A stretch of DNA of 64,000 nucleotides from Gammaproteobacteria bacterium (GTDB lineage Bacteria > Pseudomonadota > Gammaproteobacteria > Pseudomonadales > Cellvibrionaceae). Where the stretch lies: assembly GCA_021151625.1 (NCBI GenBank), contig JAGKWY010000007.1, positions 11,467-75,466 of the forward strand, in the 5' to 3' direction. Position numbers and translations under genes: made by a program. Below the pieces are notes generated by a model. That model was not told where the DNA came from. It saw only the letters and a program-made list of their open reading frames with translations, and ran no database searches. Every line of letters starts with the position of its first letter. Position 1 is the first letter of the stretch. Shown here piece by piece: positions 59,551 to 64,000 of this stretch.

Positions 59551-59591
59551 CAGTAACTATTTACATTTATTTTTATTACAGAGCCGATTAC

Positions 59592-60653
59592 ATGAAAATA
59601 TTGTACGGAGTTCAAGGTACAGGTAATGGTCATACGACGCGCGCGCGTATTATGGCCAAGGCACTTGCGAATGCCGGCGCGCAAGTTGATTGGGTTTTTT
59701 CTGGCCGCGAACGCGATAAATTTTTTGATATGGAAGCTTTCGGCAACTTTCAATCCTATCGCGGCCTAACCTTCGCAACCCAAAGCGGCAAAGTACTTTA
59801 TTTAAAAACAGCCCTCACATCTAACCTTACCCAGCTGTATCAGGACACGCACAAAGTTAATGTCGAAGGCTATGATTTTATTATCAACGATTTTGAGCCG
59901 GTTTCAGCGTGGGCAGCAAAACGCGCAGGCAAAAAGGTGATTGGAATCTCCCATCAAAATGCGTTTTTTTACGATATACCCAAAGCGGATAGTAATATTT
60001 TCACCAATTGGTTTATGCGTAATTTCGCACCAGTGACCATGCCCATTGGCTTGCATTGGCATCACTTTAACCAACCAATATTGCCGCCCATGGTAGAAGA
60101 TTCCCATTACCCAAATTCTTCCACCCCCAAACACTATTTGGTTTATCTCCCTTTTGCCGGAGTAGAGGACATAGTGCCGCAGTTGCGCGAGTTTCCTGAC
60201 TACCACTTTTTTGTTTATCAACCAGTGCCAGCCGCTTATGACGAAGGCCATATCCATATACGCCCATTTTCGCGCGAAGGGTTTCAAGCAGATTTACACC
60301 GCTGCGAAGGAGTAATTTGCAGTGCAGGCTTTGAATTACCCAGCGAAGCAATCCACTTAGGCAAAAAAATATTAGTGCAGCCCGTCGCTGGTCAAATGGA
60401 ACAAAAATCCAATGCACTGGCGTTGGAAAAATTAGGCTATGGGCAAGTAGCCAAGCAGTTTGATGTGGAAACATTAGGAAAATGGTTGCCAATCAAAGCC
60501 CCTACTAAAGCACGCGATTATCCCGATGTTGCCAAAGCATTGGTAAACTGGCTAATGAAAGGCGGCGGCGAAGATATTCGCACATTGCAACAGCAACTAT
60601 GGCAAGAAGTAATTGAGTCGGAAAACTCAGAAAATCGACTATTTGCCAAATAA
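59592..60653 (+). CDS. MJ1255/VC2487-family glycosyltransferase
   Basis: 353 aa from the ATG at 59592. It starts MKILYGVQGTGNGHTTRARI and has FIINDFEPVSAWAAKRAGKK, VIGISHQNAF and EGVICSAGFELPSEAIHLGKKILVQPV (split), followed by GQMEQKSNALALEKLGYGQ. This is the GT-B fold of the MJ1255-type family (TIGR00661), related to MurG-type UDP-sugar transferases. The substrate is unknown. The gene follows a PAP2-type gene, a common association suggesting lipid-linked sugar metabolism. The open frame continues upstream through the PAP2 region in another frame, but that is not coding. Confidence 0.9.
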   Translation: MKILYGVQGTGNGHTTRARIMAKALANAGAQVDWVFSGRERDKFFDMEAFGNFQSYRGLTFATQSGKVLYLKTALTSNLTQLYQDTHKVNVEGYDFIINDFEPVSAWAAKRAGKKVIGISHQNAFFYDIPKADSNIFTNWFMRNFAPVTMPIGLHWHHFNQPILPPMVEDSHYPNSSTPKHYLVYLPFAGVEDIVPQLREFPDYHFFVYQPVPAAYDEGHIHIRPFSREGFQADLHRCEGVICSAGFELPSEAIHLGKKILVQPVAGQMEQKSNALALEKLGYGQVAKQFDVETLGKWLPIKAPTKARDYPDVAKALVNWLMKGGGEDIRTLQQQLWQEVIESENSENRLFAK

Positions 60654-60690
60654 AGATCGCAACGCAAGAACAAGGAGTGGTTGGCCTTAA

Positions 60691-60723
60691 AAGGATTTAA
60701 TAAAGCGGAAGGATTTAATAAAG
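60691..60723. repeat. Direct repeat of AAGGATTTAATAAAG
   Basis: The 15-mer occurs at 60691-60705 and 60709-60723 (period 18), between the glycosyltransferase stop and the arfB stop. It is too short for a mobile element and may be a slippage duplication. Confidence 0.6.
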
Positions 60724-60732
60724 AGGGAACTC

Positions 60733-61149
60733 TTAATCAAAAGAAACTTTTTGTCGTGTCGCTTTGATAGCTCCGCGCTGGCTTTTTCCATCCATGCGCC
60801 GCTGTTTGGATGAAAAAGTTGGCTTGGTTGCACGGCGAGCCTTTTCTATCTTGATTGCACCCTGCACAATATCTTGCAGACGTAACAACGCGTCTTCACG
60901 ATTTTGTTCCTGCGTGCGAAAGCGTTGTGCTTTGATAATCAACACACCTTCATTGGAAATACGATTATCGTCCAGCGCCAACAACCGGGTTTTACAAAAT
61001 TCGCTTAGCGATGAATTAGGGATATCAAAACGCAAATGTATCGCACTCGACACTTTGTTGACATTCTGTCCACCCGCCCCCTGAGCACGCATGGCAGTCA
61101 GTTCAATTTCGTGCAGGGGAATCACAATGTGGGAATTAATTCGCAGCAT
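60733..61149 (-). CDS. arfB: Alternative ribosome-rescue factor ArfB (peptidyl-tRNA hydrolase)
   Basis: 138 aa from the ATG at 61149. The catalytic GGQ is in MRAQGAGGQNVNKVSSAI, and the C-terminal basic tail (KARRATKPTFSSKQRRMDGKSQ, split) that enters the empty mRNA channel is present. ArfB releases stalled peptides on non-stop ribosomes. The gene starts 1 nt after the rseC stop, so it is probably the last gene of the rpoE operon. Confidence 0.94.
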   Translation of the reverse strand: MLRINSHIVIPLHEIELTAMRAQGAGGQNVNKVSSAIHLRFDIPNSSLSEFCKTRLLALDDNRISNEGVLIIKAQRFRTQEQNREDALLRLQDIVQGAIKIEKARRATKPTFSSKQRRMDGKSQRGAIKATRQKVSFD

Positions 61150-61150
61150 G

Positions 61151-61624
61151 CTAGTGCTGTTCTGCAGGCTGATAAAAATGTAAAGGTTTTCTATCGTCAA
61201 TCAATACTGGTTGTAAGTCACGGTTATAGCGATTACGCCAGGAATGCCAACGCACTAACAACCCACCTATAATCAGCCCCGCCAAACCACTCAGTGTAGT
61301 AATACCTTCGTTAGCAAACTGCGTATGTGCAATAGCCGTAGCGACCACCAGAGTTATTACCGGAACCATATAAACCAGCAGAGAACCTTTGGCGATTACC
61401 TCTTCCGGTACACCTATCTGAATTTCGTCGCCCTGTTGATAACTCGCCGGGTTGCGCCCCTCCAGTAACACCCATATGTAGGAGGTGTGACCATCCCATT
61501 TATTAATCAAACGCTGACCGCAGCCTTGCTCGGCTTTGCAAGAGCCGCAGGCGGTCTTCTGGATGGTTTCCACCCACACGCCTTCCGCCTCAATCGAGAC
61601 TATACGGCCGGTTTCGATAATCAT
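61151..61624 (-). CDS. rseC: RseC/SoxR-reducing-system protein
   Basis: 157 aa from the ATG at 61624 (GGAG 7 nt upstream). A cytoplasmic Cys-rich N-terminus (TACGSCKAEQGCGQRLIN, four Cys) is followed by two membrane helices (about residues 78-98 and 105-125). This is the RseC pattern. RseC acts with the Rsx complex in SoxR reduction and modulates sigma-E. It lies in the usual place after rseB. Confidence 0.94.
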   Translation of the reverse strand: MIIETGRIVSIEAEGVWVETIQKTACGSCKAEQGCGQRLINKWDGHTSYIWVLLEGRNPASYQQGDEIQIGVPEEVIAKGSLLVYMVPVITLVVATAIAHTQFANEGITTLSGLAGLIIGGLLVRWHSWRNRYNRDLQPVLIDDRKPLHFYQPAEQH

Positions 61625-61652
61625 GATGGTGCTCCGCAATAAAAAGGGAGGA

Positions 61653-62663
61653 CTAAATCCCCCCTATATTCTGCGCAATTTTTTGAGCGGTGACGACGGG
61701 TATTTCACCTACCACGGTAACCCGGTAACTTTTTCCCTGATAATTCAAGCCATCCATTACTGCCAGGGTTGCTCCACGTTGCGCAACTCCCTCAGGAATC
61801 ACGCCTTCCGCCTGCTCAATAAACACCGAAAAGGTCGTCAAACCATCGGTATACATCAACATATCAATTTTTTGTCGTACCTGACGCTGGTCGACGAATA
61901 CAAACCCGGGGGGCACCCAGCCTAATTGCCAATGCTGTGGTTGTTTGAGCGTTTCCGGATTACACTCAGCAACTACCTTGGTATCCCGATGAACTTTCGC
62001 TACCGGCTGTTTCAAGCTGGCCATATCCGGGCTCAAATCCAAATCGATGAACTGATAGCGCTCCAGCGGGCGAGCCGACTCATCCACTAGCCACGACTTC
62101 AACACTAGTCCCGTTTCATTATCGATCGACAATAACGCACTATAACGAAATTGATCCAGAGGTAATGCCAGTAAGGCAGTGGCTTCACGCCCGGCTACTC
62201 GCTCAGGGCCGCGAATTTCAAACTTGTATAACTGATCCAGCCGCGCCAGGTTGGCTCCGAACAGGTTAATCTTTCCCTGCAATAAGCGGGTGCCCAGAGT
62301 GTCGCATCCCAATGCCTTACCCTCGCGCACAAACTCTCGTGCTGGGCCATTCAAATGCTGTAAGCGCTCATACTCTACGCCGTCCTCAACCCAATGCAAG
62401 ACTCTAAAACTTTGCAGGGCCGGGTTATCTTTGTGCTGATAAGTAAAAGAACCCTGGTAGTTCAGGGTCTGGGGCACAGTAGCCATTTTTTGTAACAGGC
62501 TGGCAACATCAAGAGTTGCTATAGCTGTATCAGTTTGCGCCAGGCTCGACGAACTTGCTGAGGAACCATCCTGAGCAAAAGCTGGCAAGGAACATAACAA
62601 GGTGATTAACAATAAGCCCGATGCTTTATTGCATCGCGAAATCAAGGGGAGGAAAGTTGGCAT
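61653..62663 (-). CDS. rseB: Sigma-E regulator RseB/MucB
   Basis: 336 aa. The signal peptide ends AFAQ, and a Ser-rich stretch follows. The two-domain periplasmic RseB fold shows VPQTLNYQGSFTYQH, VREGKALGCDTL, the central FEIRGPERVAGREATALLAL and the C-terminal QLGWVPPGFVFVDQR. It binds the periplasmic part of RseA and blocks its degradation until envelope stress. Gene order rpoE-rseA-rseB-rseC is conserved. Confidence 0.95.
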   Translation of the reverse strand: MPTFLPLISRCNKASGLLLITLLCSLPAFAQDGSSASSSSLAQTDTAIATLDVASLLQKMATVPQTLNYQGSFTYQHKDNPALQSFRVLHWVEDGVEYERLQHLNGPAREFVREGKALGCDTLGTRLLQGKINLFGANLARLDQLYKFEIRGPERVAGREATALLALPLDQFRYSALLSIDNETGLVLKSWLVDESARPLERYQFIDLDLSPDMASLKQPVAKVHRDTKVVAECNPETLKQPQHWQLGWVPPGFVFVDQRQVRQKIDMLMYTDGLTTFSVFIEQAEGVIPEGVAQRGATLAVMDGLNYQGKSYRVTVVGEIPVVTAQKIAQNIGGI

Positions 62664-62752
62664 TCTGGACTCAATCTGGGAGATAGTTGAGGAACAGCAT
62701 AGCTGCCCCTCAAGGTCTCCAACAAGTCGGATATGAGAAAGGACTGTGGAAC

Positions 62753-63442
62753 TTACTCTTCTTCGATCAGTATCACACGGGTATAAGGCAACATTCCCTG
62801 CCCCGCATTGGTAGAAGCATTATCGGTATGCTCCTGAATCAACTGATTAACATAGGTTGAAATATCTTCGTTATACACAGGTGCTGCTTCCTGACGCGGA
62901 ACAAACATTACCCGGCGATTTTCTTGTGGACGGGATTCGTAACCGCTTTGAACCGCCACAGTACGCGCCGACAATGCCGGGGCATTAATACCAGATGGCA
63001 AATTGGCCACCTTGGTTTCCGGAGCAGCAGTTGGAGTTGCTACAGGTGTATTAGCTGCAATCTCAGCCGACTGCGGAGCAACTGACTGATACTGCTGCAC
63101 CCCCACAATCAACGCACCAGCGACCGACGCCGCTACAGCAACACGCCCTACTTGCTGCCACCAGCGCATCGGCATAGCAACTACATTACCGGTCGCTACC
63201 GATGGTGTTGCAACTGCAACCTGTGAATAGGTTTCCTCTACATCAATCGCCGCACTCACCCGTGCCGCAAAATCACTGCTGGCCATGACTGGCAACTTGC
63301 CTTTAAGGCCTGCACTGGCAATTTGATAGCGAGACCAGGTAGTTTTCAGTTCGGGATCGGCATCCAGCGCTTTAAGCAATCGCTGCAACTCCAGCTCAGA
63401 CGCTTCATTATCCATAAGCGCTGAAAGGGATTCGGCAAGCAC
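62753..63442 (-). CDS. rseA: Anti-sigma-E factor RseA/MucA
   Basis: 229 aa. The cytoplasmic sigma-binding domain starts LAESLSALMDNEASELELQR and LLKALDADPELKTTWSRYQI. A membrane helix is near residues 95-113 (VGRVAVAASVAGALIVGVQ), and the periplasmic tail is long and Pro/Ala-rich. The start is GTG at 63442, because an in-frame stop lies just upstream and no ATG precedes the conserved core; this start lies 97 nt inside the rpoE frame. It holds sigma-E at the membrane. Confidence 0.93.
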   Translation of the reverse strand: MLAESLSALMDNEASELELQRLLKALDADPELKTTWSRYQIASAGLKGKLPVMASSDFAARVSAAIDVEETYSQVAVATPSVATGNVVAMPMRWWQQVGRVAVAASVAGALIVGVQQYQSVAPQSAEIAANTPVATPTAAPETKVANLPSGINAPALSARTVAVQSGYESRPQENRRVMFVPRQEAAPVYNEDISTYVNQLIQEHTDNASTNAGQGMLPYTRVILIEEE

Positions 63443-64000
63443 TGGGGGTTGGATTTATCAATTGCTTCGCGCGCCCGGAATATCCGCGAGCGCACAGTCC
63501 CCACCGGACAGGCCATCACCTCGGCAATTTCCTCATAACTCAGACCATCCATCTCGCGCAAGGTGACTGCTGTACGCAAGTCATCAGGTAAATCCTGAAA
63601 TGCCAGAGCAATGGTTTCTTCAAGCTCCTCACACAACACATTGCGCTCGGGTGTGTTGAGCTCATGCATTCCTTCATTACCATCAAAGAACTCGGCATCC
63701 TCAATTTCCACATCACTGGTTGGCGGGCGACGATTGCGCGCAACTATGTGGTTTTTAGCCGTATTAATGGCAATCCGATAAATCCAGGTATAAAACGCAC
63801 TGTCACCCCGAAAGTTCGGCAAGGCACGATAGGCCTTGATAAACGCTTCCTGAGCCACATCTTGCGCTTCGGCATGATCGCGAATAAAGCGGCTGATAAC
63901 CGCCAACACCTTGTGTTGGTATTTAATAACTAGCAAATCAAATGCGCGCTTATCGCCTTTTTGAACTCGCTCGACCAGTTGTTGATCAACATCAGGCGCT
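63346..64000 (-). CDS. rpoE: RNA polymerase sigma factor RpoE/AlgU (N-terminus cut by window edge)
   Basis: The frame is open to the window edge; only a few N-terminal codons are missing (it begins with DVDQQLVERVQKGDKRAFDL, where the family starts about 5-8 residues earlier). Sigma region 2 is visible as AEAQDVAQEAFIKAYRALPN and DSAFYTWIYRIAINTAKNH, and region 4 as LREMDGLSYEEIAEVMACPV and GTVRSRIFRAREAIDK. After the usual end AREAIDK it continues ~33 residues (NPQCLPNPFQRLWIMKRLS) with no family character, overlapping rseA by 97 nt. The tail may be a real read-through end or the result of a small indel. Confidence 0.93.
   Translation of the reverse strand, partial: APDVDQQLVERVQKGDKRAFDLLVIKYQHKVLAVISRFIRDHAEAQDVAQEAFIKAYRALPNFRGDSAFYTWIYRIAINTAKNHIVARNRRPPTSDVEIEDAEFFDGNEGMHELNTPERNVLCEELEETIALAFQDLPDDLRTAVTLREMDGLSYEEIAEVMACPVGTVRSRIFRAREAIDKSNPQCLPNPFQRLWIMKRLSWSCSDCLKRWMPIPN

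Noticed and set aside
59010..60653. One 547-codon plus-strand frame covering dgkA antisense, the PAP2 region and the glycosyltransferase
   Set aside because: Only the part from the ATG at 59592 has family character; the upstream part is another frame of dgkA and PAP2 sequence.

Overview
The window is bacterial chromosome from a plant-polysaccharide-degrading gammaproteobacterium, most likely Cellvibrio or a close relative in the Cellvibrionaceae. The evidence is a gammaproteobacterial core set (rpoE-rseA-rseB-rseC, fnr, trmA, murI, rmuC, arfB, trhO, dgkA) combined with secreted carbohydrate-active enzymes that carry long poly-serine linkers, a hallmark of Cellvibrio, Saccharophagus and Teredinibacter. 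Both edges cut genes: a conserved hypothetical protein on the left and rpoE on the right. No rRNA, CRISPR array, prophage or plasmid backbone was seen.

Layout. 0-12.6 kb is housekeeping: tRNA-Val and tRNA-Asp, an orphan PAS histidine kinase, trmA, rmuC, murI, a DUF4398/OmpA lipoprotein pair, a CBS protein and a hexuronate-type MFS transporter. 13-19.4 kb is a two-gene AddAB-like helicase/nuclease operon. 19.4-21.1 kb holds acpH, a hydrolase of the RelA/SpoT HD type and a small membrane methyltransferase. 21.3-30.1 kb is an export locus: RND adaptor, RND pump, OmpR-type regulator, sensor kinase, MipA/OmpV outer-membrane protein and a diheme cytochrome c lipoprotein. The regulator is preceded by a degenerate 17-bp tandem repeat. 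30.3-36 kb is an A+T-rich accessory island. Its core, 31.4-35.6 kb, is a chain of integron attC sites and cassettes, all on the minus strand and without an integrase in the window (a CALIN). The cassettes carry a MESH1-like hydrolase, a tiny membrane protein, a DUF6615 protein, an exported protein, a GNAT and an Imm33/DUF2185 protein. A deleted IS110-family transposase sits inside one attC.

36.3-49.3 kb is carbohydrate metabolism: a PL1 pectate lyase with an N-terminal CBM, a LysR/reductase divergent pair, a secreted decapeptide-repeat protein with its tightly linked partner, and a glycosidase cluster (GH5, GH39, GH43, GH127) preceded by a membrane-anchored AraC regulator. The lyase, the glycosidases and the hexuronate transporter together suggest use of pectin and arabinose- or xylose-containing hemicellulose. 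49.3-64 kb returns to core genes: DUF3592, CPBP protease, phosphate transporter, cold-shock protein, TPR protein, Fnr, DUF4202, SirB, TrhO, BolA, DgkA, a PAP2 fragment, an MJ1255-type glycosyltransferase, ArfB and the sigma-E operon.

The most interesting material is the attC cassette array with its IS110 relic, the decapeptide-repeat/partner pair at 40.0-41.1 kb, the repeat array in front of the RND regulator, and several apparent gene lesions: a frameshifted lipoprotein at 56.1 kb, a PAP2 gene lacking its 5' part at 59.2 kb, and an unusually long rpoE/rseA overlap.
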